64,000 bases of DNA from Streptomyces clavuligerus (GCF_005519465.1 NZ_CP027859.1:1488001-1552000); one strand, 5' to 3'. Shown: positions 25,457-35,289, counted from the stretch's first letter. The notes: a model not told the origin generated them from the letters alone. A program made the numbers and translations.

Positions 25457-28400
25457 GTGATCAGCACCCCCGCCAGCGCCGCCCAGCAGGGCATCTGGAT
25501 CAACGAGCGGATCGCGCCGCTCGGCTCCGTCCACCACATGCCCTTCGCCGTCCGTCTCGAAGGCCCCCTGGACCCCGCCGCCCTCGCCGCAGCCTGCGCC
25601 GATGTCGCCGCCCGCCACCCCGCCCTGACCCTGACCGTCCACGAGGAGGACGGTGTCCCGGTGCTCACCCCCGGCCCGGCGCCCGTGCTGACCGTCCGCG
25701 ACACCACACCCGAACGGCTGCCCGGCGAGCTGGCCACCGCGAGCGCGGAACCGTTCGACCTCGCGGCGGGACCCCCCGTACGGCTCACCCTGCTGCGCAC
25801 CGACCCGACCCGCGCCACGCTGCTGGTCGTCGCGCACCACATCGCCTTCGACGGCACCTCCACCGATGTGTTCCTGAGCGACCTGGCGGCCTGCTACGCC
25901 CACCGCACCGGCGCCGGACCGGCCCCCGACGCCCCCGGCGCCGACAGCACCCCGCTCACCCACGCCGCCGACCTGCCCGAGCCGGACGCCCGCGCGGTCG
26001 CCGACGCCTCCGCGTACTGGGCCGACCGCCCGCTGCCCGGTCCCACGGTGCTGCTGCCCGGCCTCGACACCGGCTCCGGCGCGGGCCCCGACGGCGGCGA
26101 CGGCGCCGGTCCTGGCGCGGCCGTCGACTTCGACCTCGACCCCGCCCTCCGCGCCGACCTCGCCGACACCGCCGGGAAACTCGGCGTCACCTTCTTCGAA
26201 CTGCTCCTCGCCGCCGTGCACACCCTGCTGCTGCGGTACGGGAACGAGCGCCCCGCCGTCACCGTCGGCCTCGGCACCCGCACCCCGCACGCCGCCGACC
26301 GGATCGGCATGCACGCCAACGAGCTGCCCGTGGTCACCGCCCCCGCACCGGGCACCTCCTTCGGCGAGTTCGCCCGCGCGGTCCGCGCCGAACTGCGCGG
26401 CTGCTACCCGCACCGCCGCGTCCCCCTGTCCCGCGCGGTCCGGGGCATGCGGCCCGGCCTCTCCCTCGCACCCGTCATCCTCACCTACCGCCGCCGGATC
26501 GCCCCCGTCACCTTCCCGGGCGTCCGCGCCACCATCGACTGGACGCTCTTCCCCGGCACCGCGCGCGGCGCCCTCCGCTTCCACCTCCTCGACGGCCCGG
26601 ACCGGCTCCGCGTCCTGCTGACGCACCGCACGGATCTGCCGTCCCCGGTCCGGGCCGACCGCGTCGGCGCCCATCTGCGCCGACTCCTCGCCTCGATCGC
26701 CGCCGCCCCCGGCACGGCACTCGCCGACCTGCCGCTCCTGGACGAGGAGGAACGCGCCCCGCTGCGCGGACCCGAACCGGCCCCCGACGCCCCCGGCGCC
26801 ACCCTGCCCGCGCTGCTCGCCCGTTCCTTCGCCGCGCACGCCGAACGGCCCGCCGTGACGGTCGGCGAACAGACCCTGGACTACGCGGAACTGGCCACCG
26901 CCGCCACCGGCCTCGCCCGGCGGCTCACCGCAGCCGGGGTCACCCCCGGCACCGTGGTCGCCGTCTGTGCCGAACGCTCCGCCGAGATGGTGGTGGCCGT
27001 GCTCGCCGTCACCCTCGCCGGGGGCGCCTATCTGCCCGTCGACCCGTCCTACCCGGCGGAGCGCGTCTCCCTGGTACTCGCCGACGCGGGCGCGCGGCTC
27101 GCGCTCGCCGGGCGGAGCACCGCCCCTCTGGTCGAGGGGTACGGCGACACACTCCTGCTCGACGACCTCTTCACGGGCGCCGGGAGCGGTGGGCCCGAGA
27201 GGTCCGAGGGCTGCACGGGCGCCGGGAGCGGTGGGGCCGACGGTTTCCCGGGCGCCGGGTCCGAGGGCTTCATGGGCGCCGCTCGGGGCGGTGCCTCCGG
27301 CGCACCGCTGCCGCTCCCCAGCCCCGACGACCTCGCCTATCTCATCTACACCTCCGGCTCCACCGGACGCCCCAAGGGCGTCGAGGTCCCCCACGGCGCC
27401 CTCGCCCATCTCCTGCTGGCCTTCCGCGACACGCTGGCCGCCGGGCCCGACGACGTCTGGCTCGCCGTCACCTCGCTCTCCTTCGACATCTCCGCCCTCG
27501 AACTGCTGCTGCCGCTGATCACGGGCGGCCGGGTGGTGATCGCGCGTGAGACGGAGACCCGCGACGGCCGAGCCCTGGCCGCCCTGGTCGAGCGGCACGG
27601 CGTCACCCACGCGCAGGCCACCCCGTCGGGGTGGCGGCTCCTGCTGGACGGCGGGCTCGCCGCCCCCGCCCTCACCGCCCTCAGCGGCGGCGAGGCCCTG
27701 CCCCTGGCACTCGCCCGCCGACTGCGGGAACGTGTCGCGCGGCTCTGGAACGTCTACGGGCCGACGGAGACCACCATCTGGTCCACCGCCGCCGAGGTGC
27801 CGCCCGCGCCCGACGAGGTCACCGTCGGCCGCCCGATCGCCGGTACCACCGCCCTCGTGGTCGACCCGGCCGGACACCCCGTACCGCACGGTGTCACCGG
27901 TGAACTGGCCCTGGGCGGCGCGGGCCTGGCCCGGGGCTACCGGGGCCTGCCCGAGCGCACCGCCGAACGCTTCGTCACCGACCCGGCCACCGGTGTCCGC
28001 CACTACCGCACCGGCGACCTCGCGCGGGTCCGGCCCGACGGCGCACTCGACTGCCTCGGCCGCCTCGACGACCAGATCAAACTGCGCGGCCACCGGATCG
28101 AACCCGGCGAGATCGAGGCCCGGCTCCAGGAACACCCCGCCGTGGCGGCTGCCGCCGTCGCCGTCCGGGGCGACGACGGAGACCCGGCCGGCCGGATGCT
28201 CGTCGCGTACCCGGTCTGGCACCGGGAGACCCCCGTACCGACCGGCGCCGACCTGCGCTCCTTTCTCGCCCGGACCCTCCCGGACGTGATGGTCCCCGGC
28301 GTCGTCCACCCGCTCCCGGCCCTGCCGCTCACCCCCAACGGCAAGACGGACCGCACGGCCCTGCCCGAACCGGCCCGGGGCACACCGCAGACCGAGCCGG

Positions 28401-28666
28401 ACCCCGAATCCCCGGACGAGGGCTGGGACGAGCTGGCCGACGTGATCGCCGCCATCTGGTGCGAGGTGCTGGACCTCCCCACCCTCGGCCGCCACGCCGA
28501 CGTCGTCGACCTCGGCGCCCACTCCCTGACGATCACCCAGGTCGCGGCCCGTATCCGGGACCGCCTGGGGGTCGATGTCCCCCTGCATGTCTTCTACGAG
28601 GAGCCCACGACGGTGGCCACGGTGACCGACGCGGTCGTGCGTGAACTGCTGGCGGAGGAGGCGTGA
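25457..28666 (+). CDS. NRPS 2: condensation - adenylation (glycine) - carrier (C-A-T)
   Basis: This is a single-module synthetase of 1069 residues. The C domain has HHIAFDG at 127-133. The A domain has LIYTSGSTGRPKGV (~629), SFDISALELL with the amino-binding Asp, NVYGPTETTIW, YRTGDLARV and a C-terminal NGKTDR lysine motif. Reading the specificity-pocket positions against GrsA gives D-I-L-Q-L-G-V-I-W, essentially the known glycine code (DILQLGLIW). The T domain shows DLGAHSLTI with Ser1023. GTG 25457 was chosen because GAGGAAG lies five bases upstream and the C domain begins at once. NRPS 1 already ends in a C domain, so two C domains meet here and one may be silent or do non-standard chemistry. 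A Gly/Ser repeat linker (GAGSGG) interrupts the A domain near residue 575-610. Confidence 0.88.
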   Translation: MISTPASAAQQGIWINERIAPLGSVHHMPFAVRLEGPLDPAALAAACADVAARHPALTLTVHEEDGVPVLTPGPAPVLTVRDTTPERLPGELATASAEPFDLAAGPPVRLTLLRTDPTRATLLVVAHHIAFDGTSTDVFLSDLAACYAHRTGAGPAPDAPGADSTPLTHAADLPEPDARAVADASAYWADRPLPGPTVLLPGLDTGSGAGPDGGDGAGPGAAVDFDLDPALRADLADTAGKLGVTFFELLLAAVHTLLLRYGNERPAVTVGLGTRTPHAADRIGMHANELPVVTAPAPGTSFGEFARAVRAELRGCYPHRRVPLSRAVRGMRPGLSLAPVILTYRRRIAPVTFPGVRATIDWTLFPGTARGALRFHLLDGPDRLRVLLTHRTDLPSPVRADRVGAHLRRLLASIAAAPGTALADLPLLDEEERAPLRGPEPAPDAPGATLPALLARSFAAHAERPAVTVGEQTLDYAELATAATGLARRLTAAGVTPGTVVAVCAERSAEMVVAVLAVTLAGGAYLPVDPSYPAERVSLVLADAGARLALAGRSTAPLVEGYGDTLLLDDLFTGAGSGGPERSEGCTGAGSGGADGFPGAGSEGFMGAARGGASGAPLPLPSPDDLAYLIYTSGSTGRPKGVEVPHGALAHLLLAFRDTLAAGPDDVWLAVTSLSFDISALELLLPLITGGRVVIARETETRDGRALAALVERHGVTHAQATPSGWRLLLDGGLAAPALTALSGGEALPLALARRLRERVARLWNVYGPTETTIWSTAAEVPPAPDEVTVGRPIAGTTALVVDPAGHPVPHGVTGELALGGAGLARGYRGLPERTAERFVTDPATGVRHYRTGDLARVRPDGALDCLGRLDDQIKLRGHRIEPGEIEARLQEHPAVAAAAVAVRGDDGDPAGRMLVAYPVWHRETPVPTGADLRSFLARTLPDVMVPGVVHPLPALPLTPNGKTDRTALPEPARGTPQTEPDPESPDEGWDELADVIAAIWCEVLDLPTLGRHADVVDLGAHSLTITQVAARIRDRLGVDVPLHVFYEEPTTVATVTDAVVRELLAEEA

Positions 28667-31600
28667 TGAACCCCTCGCACTCCCCCCTGACACCCCCACC
28701 CCTCACCCCCGCACCGCAGGGCCCCGTGCCCCCATCCGTCCCATCCACAGAACCTGTGAGCGCACCGCCCGCGCACTCGGGTGCCGCTGTGTCGTGCGTG
28801 TCGGAGGTGTCTGCGTCTGCGGTTCAGGTTCCTGCCGCTGCCGGGGTGGCGGGCCCGGTGCCGCCCCCGTCCGTGTCGGTCGGCGCCGTTCCGTCCGTCT
28901 CCGCGCCGCCAGTCTCTTCGACGGCGGGTGCCAGGCCCGTTGCGGGGGCGGTGACCGTGTCTTCGGTGTCCTCCTCCACCACGCCGGTACGATCGGCGCC
29001 CGCGCACTCGGGTGCCGCCGTGCCGTGCGTGCCGGAGGCGTCTGCGTCTGCGGGTCAGGTTCCTGCCGCTGCCGGGGTGGCGGGCCCGGTGCCGCCTTCG
29101 TCCACGTCGACCGGTGCCGTTCCGTCCGTCTCCGCGCCGCCGGATTCCTCGACGGCGGGTACCCCGCCCAGGCCCGTCGCATCCGTGCGACCGGTACCCG
29201 CGCACTCCGGTGCCGCCGTGGCGTCTGTGCCGGAGGCGTCTGCGTCTGCGGTTCAGGCTCCTGCCGCTGCCGGAGCGGCGGGCCCGGTGCCGCCTTCGTC
29301 CACGTCGACCGGTGCCGTTCCGTCCGTCTCCGCGCCGCCGGAGGCTCCGACGGCAGCCGTGCCGCCCGCCCCCGTGCGAGCGGTGAGCGCACCACCCGTG
29401 GCCGTCGCCGCACCATCCGCGCCGGTCGGCCCCGTGCCGCCGGACTCCTCGGCGCGGGACGCGCCGCCCGCGCCCGCACCGTCCCGGCGGGCGCTCAGCG
29501 GTGAGCAGCGGGCCCTGATCGCGCGGCGGCTGCGGGAGCGGACCGCCGCTGCGGCGGCGCGGCCCGCCGGTATCCCGGCGCGTCCGGAGGGGGAACCCCC
29601 GCCGTTGTCGCTCGCGCAGGAACGGCTGTGGTTCGTCGAGCAGTTGACGCCCGGCACCGCGGCCTACGTCCTTCCCACCGCCGGGCGGCTGCGCGGCCCG
29701 CTCCGCGCCGGGCCGCTCGCCGAGGCGCTGCGCCTGATCGCCGTCCGCCACGACACCCTCCGCAGCTCCTTCCCCGTCGACGAGGACGGCGCGCCCCGGG
29801 TGCGCGTCGCGCCCGCCGACGGCTTCACCGTGCCCTGGCGGACGCGCGATCTGGGCGAACTCCCGGCCGGGGAACGGGAGACCGCCGCCCGCGCCGCCGT
29901 CGAGGCCGAGGTCGCGCTCCCCTTCGACCTCGTGGACGGGCCCCTGCTGCGGGCCCTGCTGCTGCGCCTCGCCGACGACGACCACGTCCTGGTGATCTGC
30001 CAGCACCACCTCGTCGGCGACGGCTGGTCCGCCGGGGTACTCCTGGACGAACTCCTCACCGGCTACGAGCGGCTGGCCCGGGGTGCCACCCACGCCCCGC
30101 CCCCGCTGCCCGTCCGCTACGGCGACTTCGCCCACTGGCAGCGCGAGCGCCAGAGCCTGCCGCAGGCCACCGCCGACCTGCGGTACTGGTGCGAGGCGAT
30201 GGCCGGGGTCCCGCCGCTGGACCTGCCCACCGACCGGCCGCGCCCCGCGCTGCCCGGACCCGGCGGGGCGACGCACACGTTCCGGCTCGACGCCGACACC
30301 TGCCGGGACGTCCGCGCGCTCTCCCGGGCCCGGGGCGCGACCCTCTTCATGACCCTGCTCGCCGCCTTCCAGGTGGTGCTCGGCCGCTGGTCGGGGCAGC
30401 GGGACTTCGCCGTGGGCACACCGTTCGCGGGCCGCCCCACCGAGGCCACCGAGGGCCTGATCGGCCTGTTCAGCACGGTGCTGCCGATCCGGGCCGACCT
30501 CGGCCCACCCGAGAACGAGCCCGAGCAGGGGCAGGGGCAGGGGCAGGGGCAGGAGCCCGGCTCGGGGCCCGGCACCGCCGACGACAACGGCACCGCACCC
30601 ACCTTCGCGACCGTCCTCACCCGGGTCCGCGCCGCCGCCCTCGGCGCCCAGCAGCACCGCGAAACCCCGTTCGAACGACTGGTCGAGACCCTGGACCTGC
30701 CGCGCGACCTCGGCCGACCGCCCCTCTTCCAGGTCTCCTTCGCGCTCCAGAACCACCGCGCCCACACCGTCCACCCCCGCGACCTGGAGTGGCGCACCTT
30801 CCCCTTCCACGGCAGCGGCGTCCATCTCGACCTCGGTCTCTACTGTACCGAGACAGCGGACGGCGGCCTCGACGCCTTCGTCACCTACCGCACCGACCTC
30901 TGGGACGCCGAAACCGTCGCCCGCCTCACCGGGCACTGGCAGCGCGCCCTGTCCCGGGCCGCCGCCGACCCCCACACCCCCATCGACGCCCTCGACCTCC
31001 TCACCCCCGCCGAACGCGACCGGGTGCTGTACGAGTGGAACGACTCCGGCGCCGCCCACCCGGCCGCCGCGACCCTCGCCGACGCCGTCGCCGCGCAGGC
31101 CGCCCGCACCCCCGACACGGTCGCCCTGGTCCACGAGGGCCGCACCCTCACCTACGCCCAGCTCGACCGCCGCGCCAACCGGCTGGCCCGGCTGCTGCGC
31201 ACCACCGGCGCCGGACCCGACCGGCTGGTCGGCGTCTGTCTCGATCAGGGCCTCGACCAGGCCGTCTGCCTGCTCGCCGTGCTGAAGTCGGGCGCCGCGT
31301 ACGTACCGCTGGACCCCGAGCAGCCCCGCGAACGCCTCGCCCATATGCTCACCGACTCCACGCCGGTCGCGCTCGTCACCACCTCCGTGCGACGGTCCCT
31401 GCTGACCGCGTCCGACGCGCCCGTCCTGCTGCTCGACGGCATCGCGGACCGGCTCGCCGCCGTCCCCGACACCCCACCCGCCGACGGCGTCGGCGCGGGA
31501 CCGGACCACCTCGCGTATGTGATCTACACCTCGGGCTCCACCGGCACCCCCAAGGGCGTGGCCGTGCAGCACCGCCAGGTGCTCACCTATCTCGCCGGGG

Positions 31601-34600
31601 TGCGGCAGCGCTTCGCCGAGGCCGGACTGCCGGACGGCGCCCGCTATGTCCTGCTCCAGTCGCTCGCCTTCGACTTCGGCCTCACCACCCTCTATCTCTC
31701 GCTCACCACCGGCGGCAGTTTGCATCTGCTGCCCCCGCGCACCCCCGGCCCCGAGCTGGCCGCCTATCTCGCGGAGCAGCGCGTCGACTGCGTCAAGCTC
31801 ACCCCCTCCCATCTGGCCGCGCTGAGCGCCCAGGTGGACGACCCGGCGGAGCTGCTGCCCCGGCGGCTGCTCGTCCTCGGCGGTGAGGCGTCCGGCTGGG
31901 AGTGGGCGCGCGGGCTCGCGGCGGCGGGAGCCCGTTCCGGCTGCCGGGTGATCAACCACTACGGGCCGACCGAGGCCACCGTGGGAGCCACCACCCATCT
32001 CGTGGACCCTGCCCTGCCCGCGGCGGGGCCCACCACCCCCATCGGGCGCCCGCTGCCGGGCGCGCGGGTCTATCTGCTCGACGCCCGGCGCCGCCCGGTG
32101 CCCGCCGGGGTGCCGGGGGAGCTGTGGATCGGCGGCGACCGGCTGGCACGCGGCTATCTGGGCCTGCCGGAGCTGACGGCCGAACGCTTCCGCGCCGACC
32201 CCTTCGTCCCCGCCGCGCGGGACACGCGCCCGGCCACCGCCCCGGGACCCGGGGCAGCGGCCCCGCCCCAAAAGGGCCGCATGTACCGCACGGGGGACCT
32301 CGCCCGCCACCGCTCCGACGGCACGATCGAATTCCTCGGCCGCGACGACCACCAGGTCAAGATCCGTGGCTACCGGGTCGAACTGGGCGAGGTGGAGGCC
32401 CATCTCGCCCGCCTCCCGCACGTCGCCCAGGCCGTCGCCGCCGCCCGGGGCCCCGCCGGTGAACTCGTCCTCGTCGGCTATCTCGTCCCCACCGCGGACG
32501 GGACCCCGCCCCCGGTCGCGGAGGTGCGCCGACTGCTGGCCGAGAAGCTGCCCGACTACCTCGTCCCGTCCCGTTTCGTCGTCCTGCCCGACCTGCCCCG
32601 GCAGGCCCATGGGAAGGTCGACCGGCGGGCCCTGCCCGAACCCGGCGCGCCCGGCCCGGCCGGTGCCGCCGCCCGGACGGCCCCCGCCACCCCCACCGAG
32701 GAGACGATCGCCGCCTGCTGGGCCGCCCTCCTCGGGGTGGAACGCGTCGGCACGCACGACGACTTCTTCGACCTCGGCGGCCACTCCCTGCTGGCCATGC
32801 GGATGGTGGCCGCCCTGCGCAAGCTGCTCGGCCCCGAGGCGCGGATCACCCTCATGGACGTCTTCCGGGAACGGACCGTCGCCGCGCTCGCCGCCCTGGC
32901 CGACCGCTCCGGGTCCGAGCGCGGCCCGAGCCGTCTGCTGCACGAGCTGACCCCCCGCCAACCCGCCGACCGCGTCACACTCTCCCTGGTCTGTCTGCCG
33001 TACGGCGGCGGCAGCGCCGTCGCCTACCAGCCGCTCGCGGATGCCCTGCCGCCCGGCGTCGCCCTGCACGCCGTCGCCGTCCCCGGGCACGACCTCGGCA
33101 TGTCCGAGGAGTCACTGCCGCTGGAGGAGGTGGCCCGCCGTTGCGCAGAGGAGGTGCTGAACGGGGTGCCGGGGCCGGTCGCGGTGTACGGGCACTGCGG
33201 GGTGGGCGCGGCGCTCGCCGTCGAGCTGGCCCATCGGCTGGCCGCCGCCGGACGGGAGCCCGCCGCCGTCTATCTGGGCGGTATCTTCCCCTTCGCCCGG
33301 CCCACCGAGGGCCTGCTCGGCCTGCTCGCCCGTTTCTCGGTGCTCGACCGGCGGCGCAGCGGACGGCTCCATCTGAACTGGCTCCGCTCCATGGGGGCCG
33401 ACCTGGAGGGCCTGGACCCGGAGCAGTTGGCGACGATCGTTCGGAATGTACGGGAGGACTCCCGCGCGGCCGAGGCGTACTTCACGGAGCGGCTCGCACG
33501 GCCCGTACCCGCGCTGGGCTCCCCGGTGATCTCGGTGATCGGCTCCGCCGACCCGGGCACCGAGTTCCACCGCGAACGGTTCCGGGAGTGGGGCTTCGTC
33601 GGTTCCACCACCGCCGTGGCCGTGCTCGACGAGGGAGGCCACTACTTCCTCAAGCACCGTGCCGCGGAACTGGCCGAGATCGTCACCACGGTCCACCCGG
33701 CGGTGGCGGAGTCGCGCGCCGGGTCCTGCCACGCGCCGGCCCCCGGAACCACAAACACCACAGAGCACATGGAGCACACAGGGCACATAGAGCAGGCAGA
33801 GCGGGCAGAACGGTCGGAGCACGCGGACATCACCGCCCTCACCCGGGCCCGCCGCCCCGCGCGCGCCACCTGGTGGCTGGACGGCGTCCACCACGCGCCC
33901 GCCGCAGGTGAGCGCCCCGCCGCCCCGGCGGCGACCCGCCGTGACACCCGCCGTTTCGTGGCCGTCGCCGCCTCCCAGACGATCTCGCAGACCGGTTCGG
34001 CGCTGACCGAGTTCGCCCTGCCGCTGTGGATCTATCTGGCGACGGACTCGGTCGCCTGGTTCGGCCTCTTCGCGGTCCTCGGGATCGTGCCCGGACTGCT
34101 GGCCGCCCCGGTCCTCGGCGGCCTGGTCGACCGGGTCGACCGCCGCCGGGTGATGCTCCTCTCGACCCTGGTCTGCGGCACGTCCGAGGCGGTCCTCGCG
34201 CTGCTCCACACGTTCGGGACCCTGCGGCCCTGGCATGTCGGGGTGCTGATGGCGATCCTCTCCGTCTCCCTCACCGGGCAGCGGCTCGCCTTCCAGTCGG
34301 CGATTCCGCAGCTCGTGCCGAAGCGCTATCTGGGCCATGCCAACGGGGCCGTCCAGATATCCGGCGGCATCGCCCAGGTGGTCGCCCCGCTCGCGGCGGT
34401 CGGTCTGCTCGCCGCGATCGGGCTGGGCGGCGTGCTGCTGATCGACGTGGTCAGCTACGCGGTGGCGGCGCTGGTCCTGCTGACCGTCCGGTTCCCGCGC
34501 ACGCTGGCCGCCCGGCGGCGCGAGACCCTGCGGCAGGAGATCACAGCCGGGTTCCGGCTGGTCTGGCGCAGACCCGGGTTCCGGGCGATGCTGATCTTCT

Positions 34601-35265
34601 TCGCTGTGCTCAACCTCTTTCTGCCGGTCCTCTTCCAGCTCGTCCCGCCGCTGGTGCTCGGCTTCTCCGGGCTGGGCACGGTGGCCACGGTCTCCCTCGC
34701 CGGGGGGATCGGCGCGATCGCCGGCGGACTGGCGATGGGCGTCTGGGGCGGGCCGCGCCACCGCCGCATGCGCGGGATGCTGCTCGTGGTGCCGGTACTG
34801 GCGTTCTTCTCCGTCCTCACCGGGCTGCGGCCCGAGCTGCTGCTCGTCTGCGCCGGGGTGTTCGGGATGTCGGCGTCGCTCTCGCTGCTCAACGGCATCT
34901 ATCTGACCATCATTCAGGTGAAGGTGGCGCAGCGGTTCCACGGCCGGGTGATGGCGCTGAACCAGCTTGTCGCGTGGTCCACCCTGCCGGTCGGGTTTCT
35001 GCTGATCGCGCCGTTCGGCACCCGGTATCTGGAGCCGCTGATGGCTTCCGGCGGCGGCCTCGCCGACACCGTGGGCACCGTGCTGGGCACGGGCGACGGC
35101 CGGGGGATCGGACTGCTCTACCTCCTGCTCGGGGCGGCGATCCTGCTCCTGGGGGCGGTCGCCCTGCGGGTGCGGACGCTGGCCCGCTTCGACCGGGAGA
35201 CACCGGACGCCCAGGCGGACGACCTGGTGGGTCTGGCCGCCCTCACCTCCGCACGCACCGACTGA
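28666..35265 (+). CDS. NRPS 3: condensation - adenylation - carrier - thioesterase fused to an MFS exporter
   Basis: This is a 2199-residue protein. A Pro/Ala/Ser-rich N-terminus (~1-270) holds three long repeats. Then come C (HHLVGDG, 447-453), A (VIYTSGSTGTPKG, ~951; FDFGLTTL; NHYGPTEATV), T (DLGGHSLLAM, Ser1374) and TE. The TE motif is YGHCGVG, so its nucleophile is Cys1511 rather than Ser; its His is in GGHYFLKH (His1659). From ~1760 to the end there is a full 12-helix MFS transporter (LGGLVDRVDRRRVMLL). The A pocket reads D-F-T-L-V-G-H-V-G, near aspartate-type codes but not an exact match I know. It would add the last residue, release the product and export it. ATG 28666 overlaps the NRPS 2 stop by one base behind GGAGGAGG; GTG 28663 is an alternative. 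The C domain carries a (G-Q)n insertion near 620. Confidence 0.87.
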   Translation: MNPSHSPLTPPPLTPAPQGPVPPSVPSTEPVSAPPAHSGAAVSCVSEVSASAVQVPAAAGVAGPVPPPSVSVGAVPSVSAPPVSSTAGARPVAGAVTVSSVSSSTTPVRSAPAHSGAAVPCVPEASASAGQVPAAAGVAGPVPPSSTSTGAVPSVSAPPDSSTAGTPPRPVASVRPVPAHSGAAVASVPEASASAVQAPAAAGAAGPVPPSSTSTGAVPSVSAPPEAPTAAVPPAPVRAVSAPPVAVAAPSAPVGPVPPDSSARDAPPAPAPSRRALSGEQRALIARRLRERTAAAAARPAGIPARPEGEPPPLSLAQERLWFVEQLTPGTAAYVLPTAGRLRGPLRAGPLAEALRLIAVRHDTLRSSFPVDEDGAPRVRVAPADGFTVPWRTRDLGELPAGERETAARAAVEAEVALPFDLVDGPLLRALLLRLADDDHVLVICQHHLVGDGWSAGVLLDELLTGYERLARGATHAPPPLPVRYGDFAHWQRERQSLPQATADLRYWCEAMAGVPPLDLPTDRPRPALPGPGGATHTFRLDADTCRDVRALSRARGATLFMTLLAAFQVVLGRWSGQRDFAVGTPFAGRPTEATEGLIGLFSTVLPIRADLGPPENEPEQGQGQGQGQEPGSGPGTADDNGTAPTFATVLTRVRAAALGAQQHRETPFERLVETLDLPRDLGRPPLFQVSFALQNHRAHTVHPRDLEWRTFPFHGSGVHLDLGLYCTETADGGLDAFVTYRTDLWDAETVARLTGHWQRALSRAAADPHTPIDALDLLTPAERDRVLYEWNDSGAAHPAAATLADAVAAQAARTPDTVALVHEGRTLTYAQLDRRANRLARLLRTTGAGPDRLVGVCLDQGLDQAVCLLAVLKSGAAYVPLDPEQPRERLAHMLTDSTPVALVTTSVRRSLLTASDAPVLLLDGIADRLAAVPDTPPADGVGAGPDHLAYVIYTSGSTGTPKGVAVQHRQVLTYLAGVRQRFAEAGLPDGARYVLLQSLAFDFGLTTLYLSLTTGGSLHLLPPRTPGPELAAYLAEQRVDCVKLTPSHLAALSAQVDDPAELLPRRLLVLGGEASGWEWARGLAAAGARSGCRVINHYGPTEATVGATTHLVDPALPAAGPTTPIGRPLPGARVYLLDARRRPVPAGVPGELWIGGDRLARGYLGLPELTAERFRADPFVPAARDTRPATAPGPGAAAPPQKGRMYRTGDLARHRSDGTIEFLGRDDHQVKIRGYRVELGEVEAHLARLPHVAQAVAAARGPAGELVLVGYLVPTADGTPPPVAEVRRLLAEKLPDYLVPSRFVVLPDLPRQAHGKVDRRALPEPGAPGPAGAAARTAPATPTEETIAACWAALLGVERVGTHDDFFDLGGHSLLAMRMVAALRKLLGPEARITLMDVFRERTVAALAALADRSGSERGPSRLLHELTPRQPADRVTLSLVCLPYGGGSAVAYQPLADALPPGVALHAVAVPGHDLGMSEESLPLEEVARRCAEEVLNGVPGPVAVYGHCGVGAALAVELAHRLAAAGREPAAVYLGGIFPFARPTEGLLGLLARFSVLDRRRSGRLHLNWLRSMGADLEGLDPEQLATIVRNVREDSRAAEAYFTERLARPVPALGSPVISVIGSADPGTEFHRERFREWGFVGSTTAVAVLDEGGHYFLKHRAAELAEIVTTVHPAVAESRAGSCHAPAPGTTNTTEHMEHTGHIEQAERAERSEHADITALTRARRPARATWWLDGVHHAPAAGERPAAPAATRRDTRRFVAVAASQTISQTGSALTEFALPLWIYLATDSVAWFGLFAVLGIVPGLLAAPVLGGLVDRVDRRRVMLLSTLVCGTSEAVLALLHTFGTLRPWHVGVLMAILSVSLTGQRLAFQSAIPQLVPKRYLGHANGAVQISGGIAQVVAPLAAVGLLAAIGLGGVLLIDVVSYAVAALVLLTVRFPRTLAARRRETLRQEITAGFRLVWRRPGFRAMLIFFAVLNLFLPVLFQLVPPLVLGFSGLGTVATVSLAGGIGAIAGGLAMGVWGGPRHRRMRGMLLVVPVLAFFSVLTGLRPELLLVCAGVFGMSASLSLLNGIYLTIIQVKVAQRFHGRVMALNQLVAWSTLPVGFLLIAPFGTRYLEPLMASGGGLADTVGTVLGTGDGRGIGLLYLLLGAAILLLGAVALRVRTLARFDRETPDAQADDLVGLAALTSARTD
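28768..29345 (+). repeat. Three long imperfect repeats encoding the NRPS 3 N-terminal linker
   Basis: Copies begin at about 28768, 28999 and 29197 and share a ~150-bp core translating as PAHSGAAV..V.E.SASA.Q, then PAAAG.AGPVPP, then GAVPSVSAPP. DNA identity is high across the core and drops in the ends, showing recent duplication of a disordered linker before the C domain. Confidence 0.85.
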
Positions 35266-35289
35266 GCGCCCGGCCGAAGCACGGGCATA

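Noticed and set aside
25040..28699. 1219-codon leftward open frame opposite NRPS 2
   Set aside because: It is Gly/Ala/Arg-rich low-complexity translation antisense to an intact C-A-T module and is not a gene.
28594..33090. 1498-codon leftward open frame opposite NRPS 3
   Set aside because: It is the complementary shadow of the NRPS, including its repeats; no family motif is present.
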